Source of the DNA: Rhodocyclales bacterium
GTDB taxonomy: Bacteria; Pseudomonadota; Gammaproteobacteria; Burkholderiales; Rhodocyclaceae
Length of the DNA: 64,000 nucleotides
Direction of reading: 5' to 3'
NCBI GenBank assembly: GCA_016235805.1
Contig: JACRIY010000033.1
Location: 1 to 64,000, forward strand
The position numbers were made by a program, and so were the translations under genes. The notes under the pieces were generated by a model. It saw only the letters and a list, made by a program, of their open reading frames with translations. It searched no databases and had not been told where the DNA came from. Of this stretch, positions 51,593 through 59,621 are shown in pieces. Within the stretch, counting starts at the first letter, position 1. The number at the start of each line of letters is the position of its first letter.

Positions 51593-52020
51593 CCGAGACC
51601 GTACGCGCCGGCAACCTCATCACCCTGCACTACCGTGTCGCCACCGGCGACGACACGGAACTGGTGAGCACCTTCGATTCGACTCCGGCGACGCTGCAGC
51701 TCGGCAACGGCGAACTGGCGCCGACGCTGGAGCACTGCCTGATCGGCGTCAATGTCGGCGAACGTCACGTGTTCCTGCTCGAGCCCGACCAGGCCTTCGG
51801 CGCACACAATCCGCAACTGACCCAGCGCATGGCGCGCACGGCGCTGCCGCCCGACTCCAGCCCCGAACTGCACGGCCTGATCCAGTTCGCCGCACCCAAC
51901 GGCGACAAATTTACCGGCATCGTGCGCGAACTGGATGACGAAGCGGTGCTGGTCGATTTCAACCATCCGCTGGCCGGCAAGCCGGTGCGCTTCGAAGTCG
52001 AAATCATCGGAATTTTGTGA
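51589..52020 (+). CDS. fkpB: FKBP-type peptidyl-prolyl isomerase
   Basis: A SlpA-type FKBP of 143 residues with an inserted IF domain, acting as a folding helper in the cytosol. It has [20 protein letters not shown], then [29 protein letters not shown] and [16 protein letters not shown], which are hallmark SlyD/SlpA segments. It lies in the usual lspA-fkpB-ispH order. The ATG overlaps the lspA stop (ATGA). Confidence 0.94.
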   Translation: MTETVRAGNLITLHYRVATGDDTELVSTFDSTPATLQLGNGELAPTLEHCLIGVNVGERHVFLLEPDQAFGAHNPQLTQRMARTALPPDSSPELHGLIQFAAPNGDKFTGIVRELDDEAVLVDFNHPLAGKPVRFEVEIIGIL

Positions 52021-52132
52021 CCACCCATCCCCCCACCCCTTCCCCGTGGGAAGGGGCGACCACGGTTCCGCCGCCAGGCGGCGGCCAACCAATTTTTGCC
52101 GAGGCCTCCTTGGGACGGCCCGGCGGAGGCCT
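52021..52132 (+). repeat. GC-rich intergenic repeat (family E), copy 4, provides ispH ribosome site
   Basis: The order is: CCCCTTCCC-CGT-GGGAAGGGG hairpin, GACCACGGTTCCGCCG, an inverted repeat, CCTTGGGACGGCCCGGCGGAGG. The terminal GGCGGAGG lies seven bases before the ispH ATG. Confidence 0.75.
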
Positions 52133-52135
52133 GTG

Positions 52136-53068
52136 ATGCAGATACTCCTTGCGAACCCCCGTGGTTTCTGCGCCGGCGTCGAACGCGCGATCGCCATCGT
52201 CGAACGCGCGCTGGAAAAGTTCGGTGCACCGATCTATGTCCGCCATGAAGTGGTGCACAACCGCTACGTGGTCGATGGCCTCAAGGCCAAGGGGGCCGTG
52301 TTCGTCGAAGACCTCGACGAGGTTCCGGACGGCGCCACGGTGATATTCAGCGCCCACGGCGTGCCGCAGTCGGTGCGCATCGAAGCGGACAAGCGTGGCC
52401 TCAAGGTGTTCGACGCCACCTGCCCGCTGGTGACCAAGGTGCACCTGGAAGTGGCGCGCCTGCACAAGCAGGGCTACGAGATCGTGATGATCGGCCACAA
52501 GGGCCACCCCGAAGTGGAAGGGACCATGGGCCAGGCCACCGGCCGCATGTACCTGGTGGAGAACGTCGACGACGTCGCGTCGCTGGAAGTCGGCGCTGGC
52601 GGCACGGCGCCCCTGGCCTACGTCACGCAAACCACCCTGTCGGTCGACGACGCGCGGGTGATCGTGCACGCGCTGACGGCGCGCTTTCCGGCCATCATCG
52701 GTCCGCGCAAGGACGACATCTGTTACGCCACGCAGAATCGCCAGGATGCGGTCAAGGCGATGGCCGGCAAGGTCGACGTGGTGATCGTGGTCGGCTCGAA
52801 GAACAGTTCCAACTCCAACCGCCTGCGCGAGGTCGCGGCAATCGGCGGCGTCCCGGCCTACCTGGTCGACGGGGCGGACCAGATCGACGGCGCCTGGCTG
52901 GCGGGTAAGGGGCGGATCGGCGTCACGGCGGGCGCATCGGCGCCCGAGGTGCTGGTCAACGGCGTGGTGGAACGGCTGCGCGCCCTGGGTGCGGGCAGCA
53001 TCGAGACCCTCTCGGGTGTCGAGGAGAACGTCAATTTCCCCTTGCCCAAGGAACTGCTGGCCGGATAA
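52136..53068 (+). CDS. ispH: 4-hydroxy-3-methylbut-2-enyl diphosphate reductase
   Basis: The iron-sulfur enzyme of the last MEP-pathway step, making IPP and DMAPP. The 310-residue protein has the three cluster cysteines in [11 protein letters not shown] (about residue 12), [11 protein letters not shown] (about 96) and [11 protein letters not shown] (about 195), plus HxGHPEVEG. The 21-bp motif encodes VGAGGTA (about residues 152-158) in the variable loop just before the conserved YVTQTTLS strand. The ATG at 52136 follows GGAGG from the repeat. Confidence 0.96.
   Translation: MQILLANPRGFCAGVERAIAIVERALEKFGAPIYVRHEVVHNRYVVDGLKAKGAVFVEDLDEVPDGATVIFSAHGVPQSVRIEADKRGLKVFDATCPLVTKVHLEVARLHKQGYEIVMIGHKGHPEVEGTMGQATGRMYLVENVDDVASLEVGAGGTAPLAYVTQTTLSVDDARVIVHALTARFPAIIGPRKDDICYATQNRQDAVKAMAGKVDVVIVVGSKNSSNSNRLREVAAIGGVPAYLVDGADQIDGAWLAGKGRIGVTAGASAPEVLVNGVVERLRALGAGSIETLSGVEENVNFPLPKELLAG
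52589..52609 (+). repeat. 21-bp dispersed motif, copy 15
   Basis: A perfect match (variable bases GC), sense in ispH, read as VGAGGTA and preceded by GGAA. Confidence 0.87.
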
Positions 53069-53097
53069 GCGCCAGCGGTGGAAGACCGCCCGCCACG

Positions 53098-53127
53098 TTG
53101 CCACGCGCTGTTGCCAGCAGGTATAAT
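53098..53127 (+). promoter_or_regulatory. Promoter of tRNA-Thr
   Basis: -35 TTGCCA (53098-53103), an 18-bp spacer and -10 TATAAT (53122-53127). The tRNA begins 17 bases after the -10. Confidence 0.65.
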
Positions 53128-53144
53128 TCGCGGCCTTTCAGGAC

Positions 53145-53220
<76 letters not shown>

Positions 53221-53228
53221 GTAATACC

Positions 53229-53265
53229 AAGGCCTCGCAGGGTTTCCGACCTTCGAGGCCTTTTC
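53229..53265 (+). terminator. Terminator at the left end of the element
   Basis: AAGGCCTCG (53229-53237) pairs with CGAGGCCTT (53254-53262) and TTTTC follows. It is brought by the element and replaces the native tRNA-Thr terminator. The rest of the 330-bp gap to the integrase holds a subterminal repeat (53270-53297), an inverted repeat (53474-53495) and no gene that I can support. Confidence 0.8.
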
Positions 53266-53269
53266 ATTT

Positions 53270-53297
53270 GGCACACTGGCGGCACAGTGCCGGCCAG
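53270..53297. repeat. Left subterminal repeat of the element
   Basis: GGCACACTGGCGGCACAGTG and the next eight bases nearly match 59387-59413 in the same orientation. The two copies lie 50 bp inside attL and 109 bp inside attR, so they are candidate arm sites for integrase or excisionase. Confidence 0.55.
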
Positions 53298-53473
53298 CTA
53301 CGAGCAGCAAAATCAATCCTTCAAGTTCGCCCCTGGCCCGACCGGATGGCCCGCCGTTTTTCTGTGGATAACTCGCATTATTTGGGGTGTGATGTTCCGC
53401 CAGCGTGCCTCGCGTTTGTTGAGACATGCAAAAGCATCAATAAAACAGTGTTGTAAGTGAAAGCGCCTACAGA

Positions 53474-53495
53474 TTGCAATTCTGTTGTTGCAATT
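53474..53495. promoter_or_regulatory. Inverted repeat upstream of the integrase
   Basis: ATTGCAA, eight bases, TTGCAAT, about 60 bp before the integrase start in an AT-rich stretch. It may be an operator at the integrase promoter. Confidence 0.35.
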
Positions 53496-53552
53496 TATTG
53501 CCCCTTGTTTTAATCTGTTGCTATCAGTCCTGCATAACCAACGGGGGCAATC

Positions 53553-54698
53553 ATGGCAACAGTTCAAAAGCGCAAGAACGACGACGGCACGACCAGCTAC
53601 CGCGTGATGGTTCGCCTCAAGGGGCATCCGACCGCGACTGCGACATTCGACCGCCTGACCGATGCCCGCGAGTGGGGATCGAAAACGGAACGCGATATGA
53701 AGGCCGGCCGCTACTTCAGCGCCGCCAAGCTGAAACCCCTAGGCGAGCTTTTCGACAAGTACGAGAAAGCCGCTTCGCCGCGCCTCAAGTCCTGGAGCGA
53801 GGTTAAGCGCCAGCTTGAATGGTGGCGGGCGAAGGCAGGGGCGGAAATGCTAGACACCATCACGCCGGCCAGAATCGCGGAATGGCGTGATGAACTGCTG
53901 GCCACTCCGAAACAACGCGGCGGCGGGCAGCGTAGCGGGGCGGACGTGAACCGCACCATTGCCGCGCTGTCGTCGGCCATGAGTTACGCCGTCAAGGAAT
54001 TGGGCTGGATTGAGCGCAACCCCTGCGAGCGTGTGACCAAGACGAAAGAGGCCGGGGGCCGTGTGCGGTTCCTGAGTGATGACGAGTTGCCGCGCTTGCT
54101 GGATGCCGTACGCGCCTCGTCGCATTCCGACCTGCTGCCCGCTGTCCTGCTGGCGCTGACGACCGGAGCGCGCAAGGGGGAAATCCTGGGCTTGCGCTGG
54201 TCGCAAATCGACTTCAAGCGCCGCACCATCACGCTGCACCAGGGCGAGACAAAGAACAACGCCGGCCGCGCCCTGCCGCTGTCGGGTGAGATTGTGGAAC
54301 TACTCAAGGCCCGCAACAAGGTGCGCCAGATTGACGACGACCGAGTGTTTCCGCCGCCAGTGGATTGCAAGGAACTTGAGTTGCGCGAGCCGTGGAAGGC
54401 CGCGCTTGTGCTGGCCGGAATCGACGTGCGCAAAGCAACGCGCAAGGGGCGCGGCAAGTCCGCCGCCAACGACGAAGCGCCGCCCGTACTGACTTCGGAC
54501 TTTCGCTGGCACGACCTGCGCCATACCGCCGCCAGCTACTTGACGATGGCCGGAGTGTCGGCAATCGAAGTTGCCCGCGTCCTGGGTCACAAGACACTCG
54601 CCATGAGCCTGCGTTACTCGCACCTTGCGCCCGACCGCGTGACCGAATTGGGCGACAAACTGGCCGCGCGCATGGGCGTGGCAGGTGGTGCGAAATGA
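53553..54698 (+). CDS. int: Tyrosine recombinase (site-specific integrase)
   Basis: A 381-residue phage-type integrase: an N-terminal arm-binding region (about 1-50), a SAM-like core-binding domain (about 60-160) and the catalytic domain with Arg in TGARKGEILGLRW (about 209), HDLRHTAAS (about 320-328), GHK, and the nucleophile Tyr in SLRYSHL (about 355). It lies next to tRNA-Thr and reads away from it, as usual for tRNA-targeting islands. The stop overlaps the next gene by four bases. Confidence 0.95.
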   Translation: MATVQKRKNDDGTTSYRVMVRLKGHPTATATFDRLTDAREWGSKTERDMKAGRYFSAAKLKPLGELFDKYEKAASPRLKSWSEVKRQLEWWRAKAGAEMLDTITPARIAEWRDELLATPKQRGGGQRSGADVNRTIAALSSAMSYAVKELGWIERNPCERVTKTKEAGGRVRFLSDDELPRLLDAVRASSHSDLLPAVLLALTTGARKGEILGLRWSQIDFKRRTITLHQGETKNNAGRALPLSGEIVELLKARNKVRQIDDDRVFPPPVDCKELELREPWKAALVLAGIDVRKATRKGRGKSAANDEAPPVLTSDFRWHDLRHTAASYLTMAGVSAIEVARVLGHKTLAMSLRYSHLAPDRVTELGDKLAARMGVAGGAK

Positions 54699-55312
54699 CC
54701 GTCTACGAATTCCCGGAACTGACCGAAGAAGCCGCGCACTACTGGCTGAAGATGGACGCGTGGAAGCCCTACGATGCTGCGTGGCTTTTGTGCGGGATGG
54801 ATCCGCATGGAATGGAGCAACGCTACGGAGCATTCGCTACAGAGTTGTGCACGCAAATGTGCGGGGATCATCCAGCTAGCAAGGCGGCATTCCAAATAGT
54901 GGAGCTACTCAAAGCATCGAGCCAGGCCGGGAGCATTTCGTTTCCGGCTGCGCCAAGTGCTGTCATTGCATGGGCCAAGACAAAGGGCCTGGAGTTACCG
55001 AGCCGGTTTCATGGCGTGCAATTCGACGGCACTGAGCAAGCCACTCCGGCCACTGGTGGCGCTGGTGAGACGGCGAGCGCCAATCGAACGGAGGCCAGAA
55101 TCGCCGCCATTGTGGAAACAGCGCAGCAACTTGGTTATGACCCGCTGTCGGTGCCATACGGTGGCAAGGCTGCAATTCGGCGCGAGTGCCTGGATAAGTT
55201 GGCCGCTGATCCGTGCCGATTTACATCCGACACGTTCAAATCAGCATGGCAAGCGGCCCGCGACGCGCAGCAGATTGATGTTCAAAACGCGGAAACCTAT
55301 CGAGGCCAGTAG
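54695..55312 (+). CDS. Element protein of unknown function
   Basis: A 205-residue protein with no signal peptide or membrane segment. The N-terminal half starts with FPELTEEAAHYWLKMDAWKP and WLLCGMDP. The C-terminal part (about 137-198: LGYDPLSVPYGGKAAIRRECL, FTSDTFKSAWQAARD) is a small helical domain that I have seen as a recurring type in integrative elements, but I cannot name it. A degenerate 21-bp motif encodes GGAGETA between the halves. It is coupled to int by an ATGA overlap. Confidence 0.7.
   Translation: MTVYEFPELTEEAAHYWLKMDAWKPYDAAWLLCGMDPHGMEQRYGAFATELCTQMCGDHPASKAAFQIVELLKASSQAGSISFPAAPSAVIAWAKTKGLELPSRFHGVQFDGTEQATPATGGAGETASANRTEARIAAIVETAQQLGYDPLSVPYGGKAAIRRECLDKLAADPCRFTSDTFKSAWQAARDAQQIDVQNAETYRGQ
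55055..55075 (+). repeat. 21-bp dispersed motif, copy 16 (degenerate)
   Basis: It matches 18 of the 21 positions (differences at 2, 3 and 12) and encodes GGAGETA between the two halves of the unknown element protein. Confidence 0.5.
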
Positions 55313-55435
55313 CCCGCTAACCCGCATGGTTGCTAGTGGGTTAGTGGGTTTCCCACTCCCCCACTCCTAGACGACCCACTACCTTAGAGCAGTTTCATTC
55401 CTCCACCGACTAGGCGCAATGCATACCGCTACGCG

Positions 55436-55464
55436 CCGAAGTTGGCAAGTTTCCTCAACTTCGG
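55436..55464 (+). promoter_or_regulatory. Hairpin covering the ribosome site of the excisionase-like gene
   Basis: CCGAAGTTG, 11 bases, CAACTTCGG: a 9-bp perfect stem whose 3' arm ends in the GG of CGGAG, the probable Shine-Dalgarno of the gene at 55475. It could mask translation or bind a repressor. The 160-bp gap before it also has GTGGG-TTT-CCCAC near 55350. Confidence 0.45.
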
Positions 55465-55474
55465 AGAATGAGAC

Positions 55475-55780
55475 ATGCAAGCAATCGCATCGCATCAAGC
55501 GCCAGCTTCCGCGCTGGCAATCCCCCCGACGATGGCGGCACCCGTTGCCCGCTATGTGACCATCAACCAAGCTGCCGAACTTCGGCCGGCATTCTCGCCT
55601 GCTGCCTTGCGTGATTTGAAATTCAAGGCATTCGACCGCAAGAGCAGCGCGGGCGAAATCATCAAGGGCAACGGCACGGGGCCGGCCGGGGTTTGGGTTC
55701 AGCTTGGCGCAAAGGTGTTGCTTGACCTGGAAGCCCTCGACCGCTGGATTGAGTCGCACAAGGTGGTGGCCCTGAAATGA
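55475..55780 (+). CDS. Excisionase/AlpA-like DNA-binding protein
   Basis: A 101-residue protein: after a low-complexity Ala/Pro start, YVTINQAAEL, FSPAALRDLKFKA and GVWVQLGAKVLLDLEALDRWIES form a winged helix of the Xis/AlpA class, where the second helix contacts DNA and the last helix closes the fold. It probably directs excision or represses integration. It overlaps the next gene by four bases. Confidence 0.75.
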   Translation: MQAIASHQAPASALAIPPTMAAPVARYVTINQAAELRPAFSPAALRDLKFKAFDRKSSAGEIIKGNGTGPAGVWVQLGAKVLLDLEALDRWIESHKVVALK

Positions 55781-56115
55781 CCGCGCCCGCTGACTTCCGT
55801 GGGGACGGGGGCGGGCGCGAGGAACGACAGGCGAATGATACCGAGTTTCACCTGACCGACAACCCCCGCGAGCTTCGCACCCTGGATGCCCTGTTGCGCC
55901 GACCGCTGCCGCGTGAGCATGGCGACCGTGCGGCGGGGTGCAGCAACTTTCCCGACATGATTGACAGGCTGCGCCGCCGTGGTCTGTCCATACCGTGCGA
56001 CAAAGCCCCGGTACTCGACCGCGACGGGCGCGAAGTCAAGCGCGGTATCTACCATCTGACCGCGACCGACCGCCGCAAGGTGATCCGCGCATTGACGCGG
56101 AGGGCAAAGCAATGA
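55777..56115 (+). CDS. Small winged-helix protein of the element
   Basis: A 112-residue protein. The region NPRELRTLDALLRRPLPRE, FPDMIDRLRRRGLSI and GIYHLTATDRRKVIRAL is the helix-turn-helix-plus-wing pattern found in small proteins encoded before phage primases. It is coupled by ATGA overlaps on both sides, between the excisionase-like gene and the replication gene, so it is probably a replication or copy-control regulator. Confidence 0.6.
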   Translation: MTAPADFRGDGGGREERQANDTEFHLTDNPRELRTLDALLRRPLPREHGDRAAGCSNFPDMIDRLRRRGLSIPCDKAPVLDRDGREVKRGIYHLTATDRRKVIRALTRRAKQ

Positions 56116-58106
56116 GCGATACCGCCCGCGCCTTGAGTGCGCTTTGCCATCTCGACCCCGGTATGTCGATTGACCAATGGCACGCGGCAGGCCGCGCCGC
56201 CATCGCTGCCGGATTGACCATTGACGACATTGACGCCTGGAGCAGCGCCGCGCCGAACTACAAGGGACGCCGTGACGTGGAAATGCAGTTTTCCAAGGTG
56301 ACGCCCGACGGCGGCACGACGGCGGCAACGCTGTTCAAGATGGCCCTTGATGCCGGATGGCAAGACCCCGCCAAGGGGCTGCGACAAGGGCAGGGGCCGC
56401 GTCAAGCCTCACGACCGACACCCAAGCCCAAGCCGCCCGAGAAAACCGCGCCAAGGCCGAATCCGGCAGTTTCCGACCTGTGGGCCAGGTGCGAGCCGGC
56501 AAGCGCGGATCATGGCTACGTCGTCGCCAAGCGCGGCAGGCCCGACGGACTGCGAATAGTCGGCGCTGGCGACACGGCGACGGTGGCCGGCCAATCCGTC
56601 GCGGGCTGGCTGGTGGTGCCTGTCCTGTCACTGGATGGCGAACTGCGAACCCTGCAACTGATTCCGCCGCCCGGTATCGGCAAGAAACTGAACATGCCCG
56701 GCGCGCCATTCGGTGATGGCCTGTTCGTGGTGGGCGACGCGGCGAAGTCTGCCCGCCTCTACATCGTGGAAGGTATCGGCCAAGCCTGGGCAGTGCATCG
56801 GGCTACCGGGTGCGCGGCAGTGGTGGCCTTCGGTGCCGGCCGCATGGCGACGGCGGCGCAAGCCTTGCGTGCGCGGTATCCGTCGCTGCCGCTGGTGGTG
56901 GTGCCTGACCGTGGCAAGGAAAACCAAGCCGCCGCCATTGCCCGCGCTTTCGGTGGGGCGTGGATTGAGCTACCGGAAAACACGCCCGCGAACTATGACG
57001 CCAACGACTACGCGGCCGACTATGACGACGCGGCGCTGTCGGAACTGCTGGCGAACCCCAAGACCCCGCCCATGCGTTACCGCGTGATGCGCGCCGACGA
57101 GGTGGTGAACGCGCCGCCGCTGCACTGGTTGGTGCGTGGCGTACTGCCGGCCGATGGCCTCGCCGCGCTGTTTGGTGCCAGCGGATCAGGCAAGAGCTTC
57201 CTTGCCCTCGACCTTTCCGCTGCCGTGGCTGGTGGGCTGGACTGGTTCGAGTGCCGGGTGAAGGCCGCGCCTGTGGTCTATGTGGCGCTGGAAGGCGAGG
57301 CGGGATTTTCGCAACGGGTGAAGGCGTGGCAACTGCATCATGGCCGCGACCTGCCCGGTGCACTGCGCTTTGTCATGCAAGCCTTCGACCTGCGCAATGC
57401 CGACGACCTGGGCGAGATTGCCGCCGCCGTGACCGCTGCCGGTGCCGCCGCTGGCCTGCTGGTGATTGATACCCTGAACCGCGCCGCCAGTGGTGCCGAT
57501 GAAAACAGCGTGGTCGACATGGGGGCCATCATCTCCGCCGCCAAGGGGCTGCAATCGAGACTTGGCGGGCTGGTGCTGCTGGTGCATCACTCCGGCAAGG
57601 ATGCCAGCAAGGGACTGCGCGGGCATTCCAGCCTGCACGCTGCGCTTGATTCCGCCATTGAGGTTTCACGCATTGACGACCGCCGCGACTGGCGCATCGC
57701 CAAGGCCAAGGACGGCGACGACGGGGCGGCGCATCCGTTCAAGCTGGAACGGGTGGAGATTGGCGAGCATGACGACGGCGAGCCGATAACGTCCTGCGTG
57801 GTGGTGGCCGGGGAACACAAGGCCGAGTTTCGCCGCGTGCTGCCGCCCAAGTCGGGGAACATGCGGGTGATATGGGACGCCCTGGGCGAACTGCTGCGCC
57901 AGGCTGGGGACGCGCGCCCCGCCGACGCGCCCGACAGATTGCCTCTTGGCCGTCCTGCTGTGACCCTGGATGCCGCCATAGAAGGCACACGGGAACGCCT
58001 TGCCTGTGATGCCAAGCGCCGGACGGAACGCGCACAACAGGCATTGACCGGCCTGCAAGCCAAGGGGCTGATTTTGATTGACGGGGGCTATGTATGGATA
58101 CCTTGA
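56112..58106 (+). CDS. Primase/RepA-like replication protein
   Basis: A 664-residue multidomain protein: an N-terminal PriCT-like region (about 15-80), a Pro-rich linker (about 95-120), a Toprim-type primase domain (about 165-320, LYIVEGIGQAWAVH and VVVPDRG), and a RepA/RadA-like AAA ATPase (about 355-590) with Walker A GASGSGKS and LLVIDTLNR. The C-terminal part resembles a winged helix. It probably primes and unwinds at the adjacent origin-like repeats. A 21-bp motif copy encodes VGAGDTA (about 150-156) between PriCT and Toprim. Confidence 0.85.
   Translation: MSDTARALSALCHLDPGMSIDQWHAAGRAAIAAGLTIDDIDAWSSAAPNYKGRRDVEMQFSKVTPDGGTTAATLFKMALDAGWQDPAKGLRQGQGPRQASRPTPKPKPPEKTAPRPNPAVSDLWARCEPASADHGYVVAKRGRPDGLRIVGAGDTATVAGQSVAGWLVVPVLSLDGELRTLQLIPPPGIGKKLNMPGAPFGDGLFVVGDAAKSARLYIVEGIGQAWAVHRATGCAAVVAFGAGRMATAAQALRARYPSLPLVVVPDRGKENQAAAIARAFGGAWIELPENTPANYDANDYAADYDDAALSELLANPKTPPMRYRVMRADEVVNAPPLHWLVRGVLPADGLAALFGASGSGKSFLALDLSAAVAGGLDWFECRVKAAPVVYVALEGEAGFSQRVKAWQLHHGRDLPGALRFVMQAFDLRNADDLGEIAAAVTAAGAAAGLLVIDTLNRAASGADENSVVDMGAIISAAKGLQSRLGGLVLLVHHSGKDASKGLRGHSSLHAALDSAIEVSRIDDRRDWRIAKAKDGDDGAAHPFKLERVEIGEHDDGEPITSCVVVAGEHKAEFRRVLPPKSGNMRVIWDALGELLRQAGDARPADAPDRLPLGRPAVTLDAAIEGTRERLACDAKRRTERAQQALTGLQAKGLILIDGGYVWIP
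56559..56579 (+). repeat. 21-bp dispersed motif, copy 17 (inside the mobile element)
   Basis: A perfect match (variable bases AC), sense in the replication gene, read as VGAGDTA and preceded by AATA. Confidence 0.87.
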
Positions 58107-58228
58107 GACTTTCCCGAGATTCCCGCGACGGGAAAGCTGCGGGAACTTCGGGAACTGTCCAACTTTTCCCGCGATTCCCGCAGCAGCTATATAGCTGCGG
58201 GAGCGGCGGGAACGGGAAATTTGGGGGC
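58104..58228. other. Iteron-like region, candidate replication origin of the element
   Basis: Over about 110 bp there are four TTCCCG and five CGGGAA hexamers (58111, 58120, 58129, 58140, 58149, 58166, 58175, 58207 and 58213), with TTCCCGCGA exactly twice (58120, 58166). In the middle is the perfect palindrome CAGCTATATAGCTG (58182-58195). It follows the replication gene directly. The small AT-rich palindrome among GC-rich iterons is a normal layout for an origin. Confidence 0.6.
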
Positions 58229-58229
58229 A

Positions 58230-58454
58230 ATGATGAAACGGATTGAGGTTGGAGCATTCCGCAAGGCAGACGGTGCAGAGGTTCGCGTTTCGGTTCAGGA
58301 GTACAAGGGCCGGCGCGTCGTGGACTTGCGGGTCTGGTATCGACCGCGCCAGGGAACTGAGTATGTGCCGACCCGAAAGGGCATCACGATTGACGCCGAC
58401 AAGCTGCCGGAACTGATGGCGGCAATGACCGGGGCGGCCGGCTTGCTGGTCTGA
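58230..58454 (+). CDS. PC4/p15-like single-strand DNA-binding protein
   Basis: A 74-residue protein: EVRVSVQEYKGRRVVDLRVWY, YVPTRKGITIDADKLPEL fits the PC4 (transcription coactivator p15) fold, a beta-sheet that binds single-stranded DNA as a dimer. In small mobile elements such proteins go with replication. The ATG at 58230 follows a GGGGG run. It starts right after the iteron region. Confidence 0.72.
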   Translation: MMKRIEVGAFRKADGAEVRVSVQEYKGRRVVDLRVWYRPRQGTEYVPTRKGITIDADKLPELMAAMTGAAGLLV

Positions 58455-58527
58455 AACCCACGCGGCCGTTGCATTTTGCTCCGGCAATCGGCGCTAAGAT
58501 TCACTGGCGCGATTTGAGGGGATGGGC

Positions 58528-58737
58528 ATGACACCACAACAAGTGCTAGCAGTAGTCGGGGAATACGCATCGCGGGGATTGCCCCCGCAATCAGAGGAAT
58601 TCTGGCAATCGATGGAGGACACGCCCATCGATAAATTGACGCCGGAGCATTTGGAAGTGATCCAACAGGCCGGGTTGATCCATCTTCTAAGTGAGCTGCT
58701 ACAGAGGCAGAAACCCCGCTCGCCTTCGGAACGTTAG
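58528..58737 (+). CDS. Small element protein, unknown
   Basis: A 69-residue, acidic, helical protein (TPQQVLAVVGEYASRG, then LTPEHLEVIQQAGLIHLLSELL) with no signal or membrane segment. I chose ATG 58528 rather than 58522 because GAGGGG lies at a normal distance upstream. It has no recognised family. It lies 26 bases before the secreted cargo gene. Confidence 0.5.
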   Translation: MTPQQVLAVVGEYASRGLPPQSEEFWQSMEDTPIDKLTPEHLEVIQQAGLIHLLSELLQRQKPRSPSER

Positions 58738-58762
58738 GCCGAATGGAAAGGCGGAGAAAGCC

Positions 58763-59326
58763 ATGTGCAAGCTGATGTGCCGAGTATTGGTGATTGCGGC
58801 AGCGATGTGGTGCTCGCTGATTTGTTCCCAAGCAGGCGCGCAAATGCCTGGGCGCTTCGGCTTTCAAGGCATCTTGCTGAATACCCATTTCAGCAAAGCT
58901 CCCGCAGAGGCGACGGACGCATGCGTTGGGCCGCGCAATGGGCAAATGTTCTGCGCGTTCCTCTCGAAAATCACAGAGGAAGAATGCCTCGTCCACCTGA
59001 CCTACATCGACGAACTACTATCGGAGATTACGGTTTACTTCCCGGAGTCGATTTACTTGCGAGTTGCTGCTGCCATGCAATCGAAATACTGGTCGCCCGA
59101 TGTGAGGGTTCCTGGTGGCGGATATGAATGGTGGGCCAAGGAAAAGAACTCGATGGAAATGCCGACAGAAAAAATCCATCTCTTTCCAAAGCTCGCCGAG
59201 CCAATGAGAATCGACAAGTACTTTTTCAAGAAGGAACGCACGTACTCGTGGATGGTGTTTGAGCACAGCGGCCCATTGCTGGGTCAGCTAAAGCGCGATA
59301 CGGATCGAATCAAGAAAGACCTCTAG
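58763..59326 (+). CDS. Secreted cargo protein of the element, unknown
   Basis: A 187-residue protein with a signal peptide (about residues 1-26: CRVLVIAAAMWCSLICSQAGAQ-like, cleavage after AGA) and a mature part with three cysteines (about 54, 64 and 75), several Trp/Tyr, and Lys-rich C-terminal helices. GGCGGAG precedes the ATG. The stretch is clearly less GC-rich than the core genes, which fits acquired cargo. I do not recognise a family. Other options are a periplasmic inhibitor or an exclusion factor, but nothing proves it. Confidence 0.65.
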   Translation: MCKLMCRVLVIAAAMWCSLICSQAGAQMPGRFGFQGILLNTHFSKAPAEATDACVGPRNGQMFCAFLSKITEEECLVHLTYIDELLSEITVYFPESIYLRVAAAMQSKYWSPDVRVPGGGYEWWAKEKNSMEMPTEKIHLFPKLAEPMRIDKYFFKKERTYSWMVFEHSGPLLGQLKRDTDRIKKDL

Positions 59327-59386
59327 CCGCAAGCCTTCGCTGCCTTGAGCGCTCGCGCGCACGCGCATTTCTACATAGGGCGCGGC

Positions 59387-59413
59387 GGCACACTGGCGGC
59401 ACACTGCGGGCCA
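59387..59413. repeat. Right subterminal repeat of the element
   Basis: It nearly matches 53270-53297 in the same orientation. The gap from 59327 to 59521 otherwise holds only AT-richer sequence with no open frame that I can support. Confidence 0.55.
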
Positions 59414-59521
59414 AAAAGCTGCAATAATCCGCAATCAGGACAAACAAGCTAATGGCTGGAGAGGCTTGATGCGACTGCGGTATGTGATTGTGAATTGTTG
59501 CTAATCAATGGGTTAGTCCGT

Positions 59522-59566
59522 TTCGTAATCAGTAGGTCGCCAGTTCGATTCCGGCCAACAGCACCA
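59522..59566. repeat. attR: right 45-bp direct repeat
   Basis: A perfect copy of the last 45 bases of tRNA-Thr. It lacks the 5' half of the tRNA and is not a functional tRNA. Confidence 0.92.
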
Positions 59567-59574
59567 ATTCATCG

Positions 59575-59611
59575 GGCCTGTCTCCTGTTCGGAGGCAGGC
59601 CTTGTTTTTTT
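59575..59611 (+). terminator. Native tRNA-Thr terminator beyond the element
   Basis: An 11-bp stem (59575-59585 with 59591-59601) with a five-base loop is followed by TTGTTTTTTT. It fits eight bases after the tRNA 3' end copy, so before integration it belonged to tRNA-Thr. Confidence 0.85.
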
Positions 59612-59621
59612 GGGGACGCGC

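Larger units (their letters stand above)
53221..59566. mobile_element. 6.3-kb integrative element in tRNA-Thr
   Basis: Bounded by 45-bp repeats of the tRNA 3' end. It carries a tyrosine integrase next to the tRNA, an unknown protein, an excisionase-like and a winged-helix protein, a primase/ATPase replication protein, an origin-like region, a PC4-like protein and two unknown genes. There are no conjugation, capsid or packaging genes, so it resembles a satellite or replicating genomic island that depends on a helper. The native tRNA terminator now lies beyond the right end (59575-59611). Confidence 0.88.

Noticed and set aside
59502-59566. A second tRNA-Thr at the right end of the element
   Set aside because: Only the 3' 45 bases are present; the acceptor 5' strand and D-arm are missing.
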